Origin: Cyanobacteria bacterium REEB459
Lineage (GTDB): Bacteria > Cyanobacteriota > Cyanobacteriia > Phormidesmidales > Phormidesmidaceae
Assembly (NCBI GenBank): GCA_018970085.1
Contig: JAGWXD010000014.1
Span: forward strand, 1-64,000
DNA length: 64,000 nucleotides
Direction of reading: 5' to 3'
The notes beneath the pieces were generated by a model, which saw only the letters and a list, made by a program, of their open reading frames with translations, ran no database searches and was not told where the DNA came from. Each line of letters begins with the position of its first letter. Within the stretch, counting starts at the first letter, position 1. Below are positions 35,548 to 43,891 of this stretch, one piece after another. Both the position numbers and the translations under genes were made by a program.

Positions 35548-36723
35548 ATGGCGCTCGCGAATACAACTAGTTCAACGTTAACGGTACGTCCCCTGCAGTA
35601 CCGGGATTTAGATGAACTCAAGCAGTGGCGAGCTGAGGATTTAACTACGAGCTCCCATCAGGTAGCAGCGTCTGAGATTGTTGCCTGGTTGGCTTATCAG
35701 TATCGCTGGTATGCCCTTTTAAAGGTGTGGAAGTGGTTTCCTCGACCCCTTCCTCAGGGACCCCTGGTTTTTGTCGCAGAGCGCCAAAATCTTGTGGTGG
35801 GTTTTATTCAGGTGGCCCCCTTTAATCGCACCCGTAGTACCTGGCAGGTAGAACAGGTTGTGGTCAATCAGGCCATGGCCTCCCGAACCTTAACTAATAG
35901 CTTTAGTGAAGTTGGCTCAAAATTACTCCGCCATTGCTTTGAGGCTGTGTGGGAGGCCAGAAACTGGGTGCTGGAGGTTAATGTTCAAGATAAATCAGCT
36001 TTGGGTCTTTATCGCTTCAACGGGTTTCAACCCCTGGCCCAGGCTACCTACTGGTCGTTAAGTGCCGATCTCATTGCTGTTCTGGCTCAGCGGGATCCAG
36101 ACTTGCCTAATTTACTACCTATCAGCAATGCCGATGCCCAGCTGCTGTACCAGCTGAACACCGCTGCTATGCCCCCCCAGGTGCGGCAGGTCTTTGATCA
36201 ACAAATTCAAGATTTCCAGGTAAACCTGGTGGGGACCTTTTCAGCTACCCTGGACCGCCTGGTTAATCAACTGGAAACCGTCAGCACCTATGTTTTTGAG
36301 CAACAGCGCAAGGCCGCTATTGGTCAATTCAAGTTGACTATCGCGCGCGATGGCCGCCAACCCCACCGGGTTGATTTAACTGTCCATCCGGCCTATACCT
36401 GGCTCTATCCTGAACTGATTGTGCAGATGGCTAAAATTTTGCAGCCTTTTCCACCCCAGGCCCTACATTTGGTTTCCTTTGACTATCAACCCGAGCGAGA
36501 GGAATGCCTGGCCCAAATGCAGGCCACCCCTGATTACCACACTCTGCTGATGTCGCGCTCGGTATGGCATAAGGTACGGGAAAGAAAGTCCCTTACCCTC
36601 GAAGGTTTGCAGCTTTCTGATGTGCTGCCAGGGCTACAACCCGTAGGCAAGCCTGTACCTGGTCGAATGGGCTGGTTACCCAGACAAGGCAGAACCCTGC
36701 CAGAGATCAGGGGCCACAGGTAG
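35548..36723 (+). CDS. GNAT-fold acetyltransferase with C-terminal extension
   Basis: This 391-residue protein has an N-terminal GNAT domain (about 12-180): TVRPLQYRDLDEL opens it, VVGFIQVAPF is the central strand, and ALGLYRFNGFQPL is the usual end of the fold. The acetyl-CoA pyrophosphate loop is weak (VVVNQAMASRTL), so catalysis is uncertain. The C-terminal 200 residues form a second alpha/beta domain (PHRVDLTVHPAY, ALHLVSFDYQPER) that may be another GNAT-like half. The substrate is unknown. Confidence 0.78.
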   Translation: MALANTTSSTLTVRPLQYRDLDELKQWRAEDLTTSSHQVAASEIVAWLAYQYRWYALLKVWKWFPRPLPQGPLVFVAERQNLVVGFIQVAPFNRTRSTWQVEQVVVNQAMASRTLTNSFSEVGSKLLRHCFEAVWEARNWVLEVNVQDKSALGLYRFNGFQPLAQATYWSLSADLIAVLAQRDPDLPNLLPISNADAQLLYQLNTAAMPPQVRQVFDQQIQDFQVNLVGTFSATLDRLVNQLETVSTYVFEQQRKAAIGQFKLTIARDGRQPHRVDLTVHPAYTWLYPELIVQMAKILQPFPPQALHLVSFDYQPEREECLAQMQATPDYHTLLMSRSVWHKVRERKSLTLEGLQLSDVLPGLQPVGKPVPGRMGWLPRQGRTLPEIRGHR

Positions 36724-36744
36724 GGGTGACAACCTGGACGGTGA

Positions 36745-36761
36745 CTTTGCCTAAGGCAAAG
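36745..36761. terminator. Short hairpin just after the acetyltransferase gene
   Basis: CTTTGCC and GGCAAAG pair perfectly over 7 bp with a three-base TAA loop, 21 bp past the stop codon of the upstream gene. No clean T-run follows (CCTGTTTGCC), so it is a weak or factor-dependent terminator candidate. Confidence 0.4.
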
Positions 36762-36844
36762 CCTGTTTGCCCAATACTGCATTCTGAGTGGCCATGGCTG
36801 GAACCGCCTTGGCAATTATTGCTGTCTGACAGCTGGGGTTAAAG

Positions 36845-37267
36845 ATGGTGCGGCGGGAGATTTCAGCCCTGGGTCTTGATATTGGTCGCCAGCGTATCGG
36901 CGTGGCGGGCTGCGATCGCACCGGCTTAATTGCCACCGGTCTTACCACCCTGCGGCGCCAGCCCTTCATCCACCTGCTAACTGCCCTGGAGGCATTAATC
37001 CTGAGTCGCCGGGTAGAGATTTTAGTGGTAGGTCTGCCCCTCACCATGGCTGGCACTGAAGGTTCCCAGGCGCGGGATAGCCGGCGCCTGGGCGATCACC
37101 TGGGGCGTCGCCTGGGTTTACCAGTTACCTATGTAGACGAACGACTGTCCTCCTTAGAGGCTGAAGAGTTGATCCGGCAGCAGGGGGGGAGACCCAGTCA
37201 AGATAAGAACTTAATCGATCGTAAAGCCGCTGCCATCATCTTGCAGCGCTGGTTAGATCAGCAGTAA
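36845..37267 (+). CDS. ruvX: Holliday junction resolvase-like RuvX (YqgF)
   Basis: The 140-residue protein matches the YqgF family, which acts as an RNase H-fold nuclease in processing of pre-16S rRNA and possibly recombination intermediates. The catalytic acidic residues lie in ALGLDIGRQRIGVA, YVDERLSSLEA and LIDRKAAAIIL, and VVGLPLTMAG is the usual central motif. It is followed by a DUF3727 gene with an intervening palindrome and hairpin, an order seen in other cyanobacteria. Confidence 0.93.
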   Translation: MVRREISALGLDIGRQRIGVAGCDRTGLIATGLTTLRRQPFIHLLTALEALILSRRVEILVVGLPLTMAGTEGSQARDSRRLGDHLGRRLGLPVTYVDERLSSLEAEELIRQQGGRPSQDKNLIDRKAAAIILQRWLDQQ

Positions 37268-37276
37268 ACAAGGGAA

Positions 37277-37293
37277 CACAATAGGCTATTGTG
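37277..37293. promoter_or_regulatory. 17-bp palindrome upstream of the DUF3727 gene
   Basis: CACAATAG and CTATTGTG are perfect inverted repeats about a single central G. It begins 9 bp after the ruvX stop and lies about 60 bp before the next start. The tight symmetry without a loop suggests a protein operator more than an RNA hairpin. Confidence 0.4.
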
Positions 37294-37297
37294 GTAA

Positions 37298-37321
37298 GGC
37301 TGCTATTTTGCAACAGCAGCC
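37298..37321. terminator. GC-rich hairpin between ruvX and DUF3727 gene
   Basis: GGCTGCT and AGCAGCC pair perfectly over 7 bp around a 10-base loop. The sequence after it is TATTCTATATAACG, with a few T residues. It could end ruvX transcription or form part of the leader of the following gene. Confidence 0.45.
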
Positions 37322-37355
37322 TATTCTATATAACGTACAGCTTGACATTCTATCT

Positions 37356-37919
37356 ATGACAGATGACATCCAATCTTTTGAAGAGTCAACGGTTGTTCTT
37401 ACCGACGACGCCGGACGTTTTCTCCCCTGTCAGGTCGAGCAACGTTTTGATGTCAACGATCAAGAATATCTATTACTATTGCCTATTGATGCTCCCATTG
37501 AGATCTTTGTGTGGCAAACAGAAGCCGACGAAGATGAGGTTTTAGTAGACATTGAAGAGGATCAAATCGATCTAGTCTTTCCTACGGCCAAGGCGGTTCT
37601 AGCAGAACAAAATCTAGTTTTACAGCGCTCCGCCATTACCTTAACCGCTGCCGGGGAAGTGCCTGAGGCTGAAGAAGAGAATTGCCTCACCCTAGAACTA
37701 GAGGAACTGGACGAAGCTGGCAACCCGATTACCGAGGAGTTTCAAATTCTCGCCACCTGCTTCTTTAAAGATCAGGAGTATACCCTGTGCACTCCCATTG
37801 AACCGCTATTAATTTTTGCCTATAGAAATGCTGATGGTAATCTAGAAATCGTCACTCCCGAGTTGTTTCAACTGATTCGAGACGGCATTGAGGAAAAGCT
37901 GTTTGATTTATTTGAGTAG
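37356..37919 (+). CDS. DUF3727 domain protein
   Basis: The 187-residue protein is strongly acidic, with the DUF1292/DUF3727 two-part layout. The first half (VVLTDDAGRFLPCQVEQRF, EYLLLLPIDAPIEIF) and second half (CLTLELEELDEAGNPITEEFQILATCFF, YTLCTPIEPLLIFAYRN) are related repeats of the same fold. The function is unknown to me; homologues occur in cyanobacteria and plastids. The ATG at 37356 is used; an earlier in-frame start would add an AT-rich, non-family leader. Confidence 0.85.
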   Translation: MTDDIQSFEESTVVLTDDAGRFLPCQVEQRFDVNDQEYLLLLPIDAPIEIFVWQTEADEDEVLVDIEEDQIDLVFPTAKAVLAEQNLVLQRSAITLTAAGEVPEAEEENCLTLELEELDEAGNPITEEFQILATCFFKDQEYTLCTPIEPLLIFAYRNADGNLEIVTPELFQLIRDGIEEKLFDLFE

Positions 37920-37974
37920 GTCAGATCTGGCCAGGATTCCAGGCCCGGGGGCCACAAAAACCCTTCCCCGATTT

Positions 37975-38286
37975 TCAGGTGTAATCCTCCTGTTGAGAGC
38001 CAATCCAAATATCAGCCTCTAGATCCGCCAGATCAATCAGCGCTTGACGAAGGAGGGCAGCTTCTCCAGCCATCGCCAGATCAAACCAGCCATCTTCTTC
38101 GCCGGCAGATCCCAACAGGGCCGCCATAATATTAATTTGTAGGCCATAACGACTAATCAGATTAGAAATCACCGGTTCACCGTGGCAGGTCTTGGGAATT
38201 CTCAGGCGTACCTGAAGTTGGGTTCTGCCCTGGAGCGATCGCAGGCGCAGTGCCTCTAAACTAACCTGGGGCGATAGGGTTCCCAT
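37975..38286 (-). CDS. NIL-domain protein linked to sulfate transport
   Basis: The 103-residue protein consists almost entirely of an NIL domain, a ligand-binding ferredoxin-like fold otherwise attached to methionine-transport ATPases. The conserved pattern is seen in VRLRIPKTCHGEPVISNLISRYGLQINI and DGWFDLAMAGE. It lies 13 bp downstream of cysW on the same strand, so it is the last gene of the sulfate uptake operon. A role in sensing a sulfur compound or modulating the transporter is inferred from the domain and location. Confidence 0.85.
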   Translation of the reverse strand: MGTLSPQVSLEALRLRSLQGRTQLQVRLRIPKTCHGEPVISNLISRYGLQINIMAALLGSAGEEDGWFDLAMAGEAALLRQALIDLADLEADIWIGSQQEDYT

Positions 38287-38299
38287 AATAAGTCTCTCC

Positions 38300-39154
38300 T
38301 TAGTGGTAGGTACGACGGACAGCGGTATTACGTTCCAGAAGATATTTCAGCACCAGGGTGACAATGGCTAGACAGGCCAAGAGTAGAGCGGCGGTATAGG
38401 CAGCCTGATTGTCGTACTGGGTATGGGATTCTTCAATAAATAGGGGGAGGGTTTGGGTTTTACCGGTAATATTGCCGGATACTACTGCTACGGCGCCAAA
38501 CTCTCCCATCGCCCGGGCATTACAGAGAATTAGTCCGTAGAGTAAACTCCATTTTATCGAGGGTAGGGTCACCCGCCAGAAGGTTTGCCAAGGGGAGGCA
38601 CCCAGGGTAAAGGCCGCTTCCTCCTGTTCTGTGCCGCTTTCTTCTAGGGCGGGTAACACCTCTCGGGCAATAAAGGGCATGGTGACAAAAATCGTCGCCA
38701 TCACAATGCCAGGTAGGGCAAAGATAATCTTGATCCCCCCAGCCTGCAGCAGCGGCCCAAACCATCCCCGGTTGCCGTAGAGCAAAATCAGCATTAACCC
38801 GGCGACCACCGGCGAAATGGAAAAAGGGAGATCGATAATACTGAGGAGCAGAGTACGGCCGCGAAAGGTTTTATTGGCGATCGCCAGTGCCGCACAAATA
38901 CCAAAGATAGTATTCAGAGGAACGCTAATAACCGTAGCAATTAGAGTTAGCTTGAGGGCATTTAAGAACAAACGACTGGTTAAGACCTTAACCATCCCCG
39001 GCCAACCGCCCTGGATCGCCTGGTAAAAAACATTGGCAGCGGGTACAAACAATAACAACGCCAGGTAGATCACTACAAAGGCAATTAATCCCCCCTTCAC
39101 CCAATCTATGCCAGCCGTAGCTTGGGATTTTGATTCTGGTAATTCAGCGGTCAT
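38300..39154 (-). CDS. cysW: Sulfate ABC transporter permease CysW
   Basis: This is one of the two pore-forming subunits of the sulfate/thiosulfate importer. The 284-residue protein has six membrane helices and the ATPase-contact EAA loop (EEAAFTLGASPWQTFWRVTLPSIKWSLLYGL region). The C-terminal LLERNTAVRRTYH is unremarkable. It overlaps cysT by four bases (ATGA), which indicates coupled translation, and is followed by the NIL-domain gene. Confidence 0.94.
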   Translation of the reverse strand: MTAELPESKSQATAGIDWVKGGLIAFVVIYLALLLFVPAANVFYQAIQGGWPGMVKVLTSRLFLNALKLTLIATVISVPLNTIFGICAALAIANKTFRGRTLLLSIIDLPFSISPVVAGLMLILLYGNRGWFGPLLQAGGIKIIFALPGIVMATIFVTMPFIAREVLPALEESGTEQEEAAFTLGASPWQTFWRVTLPSIKWSLLYGLILCNARAMGEFGAVAVVSGNITGKTQTLPLFIEESHTQYDNQAAYTAALLLACLAIVTLVLKYLLERNTAVRRTYH

Positions 39155-39972
39155 TGGTAGCGCCGTCCCTGGGCTTGAATCAGGTTAATAATCAACAAAA
39201 CCAGCAGTGAAATCAGTAGTAAAACCGAACCCACCACCGTGGCTCCAGCGTAGTCAAATTGCTCCAGGCGTTGAATAATCAATACCGGCGCAATTAGGTC
39301 TTTAAAGGGAATATTGCCCGCAATAATTACCACTGACCCGTATTCCCCCACGGCCCGAGAGAACCCCAGGGCCACACCGGTCAAAACCGCAGGCATGAGG
39401 GGAGGTAGAATTACTCGCCAGAACGTTTGCCAGCGGGAGGCTCCCATCGACCAGGCCGCCTCCTCTCCTTCCACACTCATTTCCTGCAAAACTGGCTGCA
39501 CCGTTCGCACCACAAAGGGTAGGGAGATAAAAATCATCGCCACTAACACCCCCAGACGGGTAAAGGAAACCTTAATGCCGTAGGGAGCTAACAGCCCACC
39601 GATCCAGCCGTTGGTGCTGTAGATGGTGGATAGGGTGAGACCAGCCACCGCTGTGGGCAGGGCAAAGGGTAAGTCAATGGCTGCATCCAATAAACGCTTC
39701 CCAGGAAACTCGTAACGGACTAGCACCCAGGCCGTTATCAGCCCTGCGAAGCCATTCAGAACCCCTGCCACTAGAGCGGTCAAGAAAGTAACGTTGTAGG
39801 TAGATAGGGCCACAGGATCGGTGGCAATGTGCCAGATTTTGGCAGGGCTAAGGGTAACGGCCTTAAGTACCAGGGCAGTCGATGGGACAAACAGAAACAG
39901 AATCAAATAGAACCAGGTAATTTGCCAGGCCCAGGAAATTTTACTGAGGGGTTGGCGGGGAGAAACTGCCAT
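39151..39972 (-). CDS. cysT: Sulfate ABC transporter permease CysT
   Basis: This second pore subunit has 273 residues and six membrane helices. The EAA loop is EEAAWSMGASRWQTFWRVILPPLMPA. LPTAVAGLTL and GEYGSVVIIAGNIPFKD are typical of CysT/CysU. It starts 2 bp after the sbp stop and overlaps cysW by four bases. Together with Sbp and the divergent CysA it forms the complete importer. Confidence 0.95.
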   Translation of the reverse strand: MAVSPRQPLSKISWAWQITWFYLILFLFVPSTALVLKAVTLSPAKIWHIATDPVALSTYNVTFLTALVAGVLNGFAGLITAWVLVRYEFPGKRLLDAAIDLPFALPTAVAGLTLSTIYSTNGWIGGLLAPYGIKVSFTRLGVLVAMIFISLPFVVRTVQPVLQEMSVEGEEAAWSMGASRWQTFWRVILPPLMPAVLTGVALGFSRAVGEYGSVVIIAGNIPFKDLIAPVLIIQRLEQFDYAGATVVGSVLLLISLLVLLIINLIQAQGRRYQ

Positions 39973-39974
39973 AG

Positions 39975-41093
39975 TTACTTACCTACTTTGGCCTGGATCT
40001 GGTCAAAGATGGCACCATCGGCAAAGAACTTTTTATTGACCTCACTCCAACCGCCCAGATCGGTGACGGTAAAGAGGGTTTTAATTTTGGGGAACTGTTG
40101 GGTAAACTCCTGGGCAACGGTGGTGTCAACTGGGCGGAAACCTACCTTGGCAAACTCCCGTTGAGCCTCAGGGGTAAAGAGGAACTTGACAAAGGCCTCG
40201 GCCACTTCCCTGGTGCCATGCTTATCAACATTGGTGTCAACCACTGCAACCGGATTGTCGATAGAGATATTCACAGCAGGAATAATGAAAGGCTGCCCCT
40301 CACCTTTTTGGCTGGCCAGCAGCACTTCATTTTCATAGTTAATCAACACGTCCCCCTGGCCGCGGGTGTAGAAAACATCGGTGGCTTCCCGGGCATCCTT
40401 GGGGAGTACGGGAACATTTTTATAAATCTTGGTCACAAAATCCAACGCTTCAGCCTCACTTTTGCCAGTCTGGGTTTTATAGCCCCAGGCGGCTAGAAAG
40501 TTCCACTTGGCGCCACCGGAGGTTTTGGGGTTGGCGGTGACGACCGAGACATCAGTGCGAGCCAGGTCATCCCAGCCTTTGATATTTTTAGGGTTATCTT
40601 TACGCACCACCAGGACTGCCACCGATTTGTGGACGATCGCGTCATTAGGAGCTTGCTTTTCCCATCCGGGCTGAATTAGGCCGCCCTCCTGGAGTTTTTT
40701 GGTATCCCCCGCCAGGGCCAAAGCCGCCACATCTGCCTCTAGGCCATCTAAAATGGCTCGGGTTTGACTACCGGATCCCCCGTAGCTTTGGTTAAACACC
40801 ACCTCCTGTCCGGTTTTCTCCTTCCAGGCGGCGGCGAACTTAGGAATAATCTGTTCATAGGCCGCCTGGGTGACGGCGTAGCTAACCAGGGTGAGCTCTA
40901 CCTTTTTGCTAGACGCCTGGTTATCGCCAGGGCCCTGGCCACCACAGGCGGCGATCGCTGCAGTGGTAGCCAGGGCCAGTAATCCCAACAGGGCAGAGCG
41001 CCGGGAAACCCTACTGCCCCCCCATCTCCGAGAAGGACCCAAGGTCTTGATGATGGTCAGTACCCGATTTCGAGAAGGACGGACTAATGACAT
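39975..41093 (-). CDS. sbp: Periplasmic sulfate-binding protein
   Basis: Sbp captures sulfate in the periplasm and delivers it to CysT/CysW. The protein has a basic, arginine-rich N-tail (with an RR pair in SRRSALL), a hydrophobic helix and a lipobox-like AIAAC at the end of it, so it may be lipid-anchored. The mature part shows NQSYGGSGSQTRAILDG, PKTSGGAKWNFLAAWGY and DVLINYENEVLLA, all classical sulfate-binding protein segments. I chose the ATG at 41093; one 15 codons upstream is in frame but adds no secretory feature. It heads the sbp-cysT-cysW-NIL operon. Confidence 0.92.
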   Translation of the reverse strand: MSLVRPSRNRVLTIIKTLGPSRRWGGSRVSRRSALLGLLALATTAAIAACGGQGPGDNQASSKKVELTLVSYAVTQAAYEQIIPKFAAAWKEKTGQEVVFNQSYGGSGSQTRAILDGLEADVAALALAGDTKKLQEGGLIQPGWEKQAPNDAIVHKSVAVLVVRKDNPKNIKGWDDLARTDVSVVTANPKTSGGAKWNFLAAWGYKTQTGKSEAEALDFVTKIYKNVPVLPKDAREATDVFYTRGQGDVLINYENEVLLASQKGEGQPFIIPAVNISIDNPVAVVDTNVDKHGTREVAEAFVKFLFTPEAQREFAKVGFRPVDTTVAQEFTQQFPKIKTLFTVTDLGGWSEVNKKFFADGAIFDQIQAKVGK

Positions 41094-41308
41094 AGAAAAG
41101 TTCCAAAGGCTATGACAACTTGTCAGGATTCGAGGCAATTACAGTTAAAAACTGTATCATGAAAATTCCCACACGAATTCCAGTTGAAACGAAATCTACA
41201 TATAGGCTATTCTCTGTTTTTAGTTTATAGTTATCCAATACCGATTCAGCCTGGATTGCGAGTTGTTTTTTCTTCGGTTGGATCTATTACTGAGTTAGGA
41301 GATAACCG
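41094..41308. promoter_or_regulatory. Divergent promoter region of the sulfate uptake genes
   Basis: About 215 bp separate the divergent sbp and cysA starts. The section 41145-41250 is AT-rich with several TATA-like words (for example TATAGGCTATTCTC and TTTATAGTTATCC), and is presumably where sulfur-responsive control acts. On the cysA side, AGGAG at 41297-41301 sits 7 bases before the GTG start, a clear ribosome site. I could not identify a specific operator. Confidence 0.5.
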
Positions 41309-42355
41309 GTGGGAATTAAGGTAGAAAACGTCTCGAAGCGGTTTGGCGATTTCCAGGCCTTAGAGCCCATCGATTTGGAGATTAAAAGTGGCTCTCTGGT
41401 AGCCTTGCTGGGTCCCTCAGGTTCAGGCAAATCAACTCTGTTGCGTTTGATTGCGGGACTAGAGCAACCCGACACAGGGCGCATTTATATTTCTGCCCAG
41501 GATGCCACCTACAAATCGGTTCAAGACCGCCACGTTGGGTTTGTGTTTCAGCACTATGCCCTGTTCAAACATCTAACCGTCCGCAAAAACATTGCCTTTG
41601 CCCTGGAACTGCAAAAGTGGCCTAAGGATCGGATTAAACATCGCGTTGATACCCTGTTAAATCTGGTGCAATTAACCGGTCTGGGCGATCGCTACCCGGC
41701 CCAGCTCTCCGGTGGTCAGCGCCAGCGGGTAGCCCTAGCTCGCGCCCTGGCGATCGAACCCCAGGTTCTGCTGTTGGATGAACCCTTTGGCGCCCTTGAT
41801 GCCAAGGTTCGTAAAGATTTACGGGATTGGCTACGTCGGCTTCACGACGAAGTGCAGGTGACCACCGTCTTTGTCACCCACGACCAGGAAGAAGCCATGG
41901 AAATTGCCAATGATATAGTGGTCATGAGCAATGGCAAGGTGGAACAGGTAGGCTCCCCGGCGGAGATCTACGAAAAACCCGCTAGTTCCTTCGTAATGAG
42001 CTTTATTGGGGCAGTCAACGTCCTCTCCCCCGATCAGACCTGGAAATCTCTCCACCAGGAAGCTTCCCCCACCGCAGAGGTGTTTCTCAGGCCCCATGAT
42101 ATTGAAATCTTTTTGACCCCCCAAGACGCCAGCCTCCCGGCTACCATCAACCATATTATCCATCTAGGTTGGACAATTCGAATTGAGTTAACCCTCGATA
42201 ATGGGCACTCTATCACTGCCCATATTAATCGAGATCAGTATCGCGATCTGGGCATCACCGTTGGCCAAAGAGTACACCTGCGGGCTCGTTTAGTCCATAG
42301 TTTTGAAGGCTCGCCCAGCTATTCTCAGACCGTTTCCCAGGGGCTAGGCATTTAG
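41309..42355 (+). CDS. cysA: Sulfate ABC transporter ATPase CysA
   Basis: CysA powers sulfate import. The 348-residue protein has Walker [10 protein letters not shown] (near residue 36), signature LSGGQRQR, Walker [12 protein letters not shown] and switch His in VTHDQEEA, then a C-terminal regulatory domain of about 110 residues. The start is GTG at 41309, supported by AGGAG at a 7-base distance and by the normal family N-terminus [12 protein letters not shown]. It is transcribed away from sbp-cysT-cysW rather than as the last gene of that operon. Confidence 0.95.
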   Translation: MGIKVENVSKRFGDFQALEPIDLEIKSGSLVALLGPSGSGKSTLLRLIAGLEQPDTGRIYISAQDATYKSVQDRHVGFVFQHYALFKHLTVRKNIAFALELQKWPKDRIKHRVDTLLNLVQLTGLGDRYPAQLSGGQRQRVALARALAIEPQVLLLDEPFGALDAKVRKDLRDWLRRLHDEVQVTTVFVTHDQEEAMEIANDIVVMSNGKVEQVGSPAEIYEKPASSFVMSFIGAVNVLSPDQTWKSLHQEASPTAEVFLRPHDIEIFLTPQDASLPATINHIIHLGWTIRIELTLDNGHSITAHINRDQYRDLGITVGQRVHLRARLVHSFEGSPSYSQTVSQGLGI

Positions 42356-42587
42356 CCTTCACGTAGCACTGATACTGCCATCGACAGAGTAGTTGCCAGC
42401 CTAACCCCTCACTGCAGGAGACGGTGATAGGCGCAAGGGACTACCCTGGAGAACAGCTTTACGGAAAAAATACAGGATTTCGCGCATCCCTTACGAATTT
42501 CCACAGGCTTATTCTGTAACATTTCTTACAGGATTACCCGCAATAGAGATCATCATCGGGTTCTGCTTCCTGAAATCGTTGACTATC
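42356..42587. other. Intergenic region upstream of the pentapeptide-repeat gene
   Basis: This 232-bp gap has no supported gene. It contains a short pairable ACCCG...CGGGT (near 42535-42562) and an AT-rich stretch (GTAACATTTCTTACAGG) that could contain the promoter of the following gene. I see no tRNA or terminator with a T-run. Confidence 0.35.
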
Positions 42588-43601
42588 ATGACTCCTATTA
42601 CGACCCCAGAGGCTCTATGGGCAGCTCTTGCCTGTGGAGAGCGAAATTTTCGTAACAGTAATCTAAGTACGGCGGATTTGAGTCACTGCAAATTTTTTGC
42701 CATTGACTTTAGTCAGGCCCAGCTCACCTCCGCCAACTTAATGGATGCTAGTTTAGTCAGTGCTAAGCTGCAGGCCGCTGACCTCACCCATGCCAACCTG
42801 ACTCGAGCCGATTTAAGGCGGGCTGATTTGCGTCACGCCTGCTTACAATGGGCAACTATAGAAAACGCCCTTTGGCAAGGAGCCCTCTATAGCCCTGAAA
42901 CAGTTTTCCCTCCAAACTTTTGCCCATCCCAGGCGGGGCTCTATTTAATTGCTCCAGAAACAGTACTGGCATCCCAGGATCTGCGGGGTTACGATTTAAC
43001 CGGCGTGAACCTATCCAATTCTGATTTAAGTGGTATTTTAGCTCCCCACTGTCAGTTCTCAAGGGCCAGGCTGGAACGGGCTAATATACTGAGTGGCTTT
43101 ATGGTCGATAGTGACTTGAGCTACGCTCACCTCAGACAAGCCACTTTGATGCTGGCAGACCTGCGGGGGGCTAATTTAGCCCATGCCGATTTAGGTCAGG
43201 CTAATTTAATTGGGGCTAATCTCAAGGGATGTAACCTCACCGCCGCTAACCTAAAGGGGGCACTCTATGGCGATACCACCCTTTTCCCTAAGGGATTTGA
43301 AGCCGGCGAACACCTCTACTGCCTGACACCAGGGGCGATTTTGCCCGGCATTGATCTCAGGGGAGCGCGGCTAAATGGTATGAATTTACGGGGAATTAAC
43401 CTGGCGGGGGCCAATCTGAGTTGGGCCAACCTTTGGGGTACCTGTCTGGCAGAGGCCAATCTTAAGGGAGCTAACCTGGAAGGCGCTAATCTACTGGGAG
43501 CCGATCTGGTTGGTGCCAATCTAAACCAAACCAACTTGCTACAGGCAATTATTGACTTCAAAGCTGCCCTCCCCGGTCTACGCCAATCTATGGCTGGTTA
43601 A
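42588..43601 (+). CDS. Pentapeptide-repeat protein
   Basis: The 337-residue protein is built of A(D/N)LxX repeats that stack into a right-handed beta helix. Three repeat blocks (about residues 15-95, 125-225 and 260-330) are separated by two similar inserts (SPETVFPPNF and DTTLFPKGF contexts) that are common in cyanobacterial members. No enzyme domain or signal peptide is seen. The ATG at 42588 is chosen over a TTG three codons before. The function in this family is mostly unknown; some members bind proteins such as DNA gyrase. Confidence 0.9.
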   Translation: MTPITTPEALWAALACGERNFRNSNLSTADLSHCKFFAIDFSQAQLTSANLMDASLVSAKLQAADLTHANLTRADLRRADLRHACLQWATIENALWQGALYSPETVFPPNFCPSQAGLYLIAPETVLASQDLRGYDLTGVNLSNSDLSGILAPHCQFSRARLERANILSGFMVDSDLSYAHLRQATLMLADLRGANLAHADLGQANLIGANLKGCNLTAANLKGALYGDTTLFPKGFEAGEHLYCLTPGAILPGIDLRGARLNGMNLRGINLAGANLSWANLWGTCLAEANLKGANLEGANLLGADLVGANLNQTNLLQAIIDFKAALPGLRQSMAG

Positions 43602-43632
43602 TCAAACTGTCACCATCGCCCGGGCCACAGCG

Positions 43633-43830
43633 CTAAAAACCGCTACGCCCAGCACTGCTCATGACCTGATAGGTAAGCAGTCGCTTGAGGGCCTCCAATT
43701 GAGCTGTCTGTATTGCCCTTGAACGGTAGACCTGATCTATTAACACCACCGTTGCCGCGACCATGGCCAGGCTCAGACATAGATTTCTGAGGATTAAATG
43801 ATAGGGCAACCAGCGGGGACGAGCTTTCAT
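43633..43830 (-). CDS. Small single-span membrane protein
   Basis: This is a 65-residue frame with a basic N-terminus (MKARPRWLPYH), one clear membrane helix (LILRNLCLSLAMVAATVVLI) and a short charged tail. It lies 61 bp downstream of purB on the same strand. A longer reading that starts inside purB is possible but less plausible. I know no family; the hydrophobic pattern and arginine placement favour a real small membrane protein. Confidence 0.45.
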   Translation of the reverse strand: MKARPRWLPYHLILRNLCLSLAMVAATVVLIDQVYRSRAIQTAQLEALKRLLTYQVMSSAGRSGF

Positions 43831-43891
43831 AGCTATGGAAACCCGATAGGGTAGATAGAGATCTGGGGTGGGAACCTTGGTACGGCTAGGG

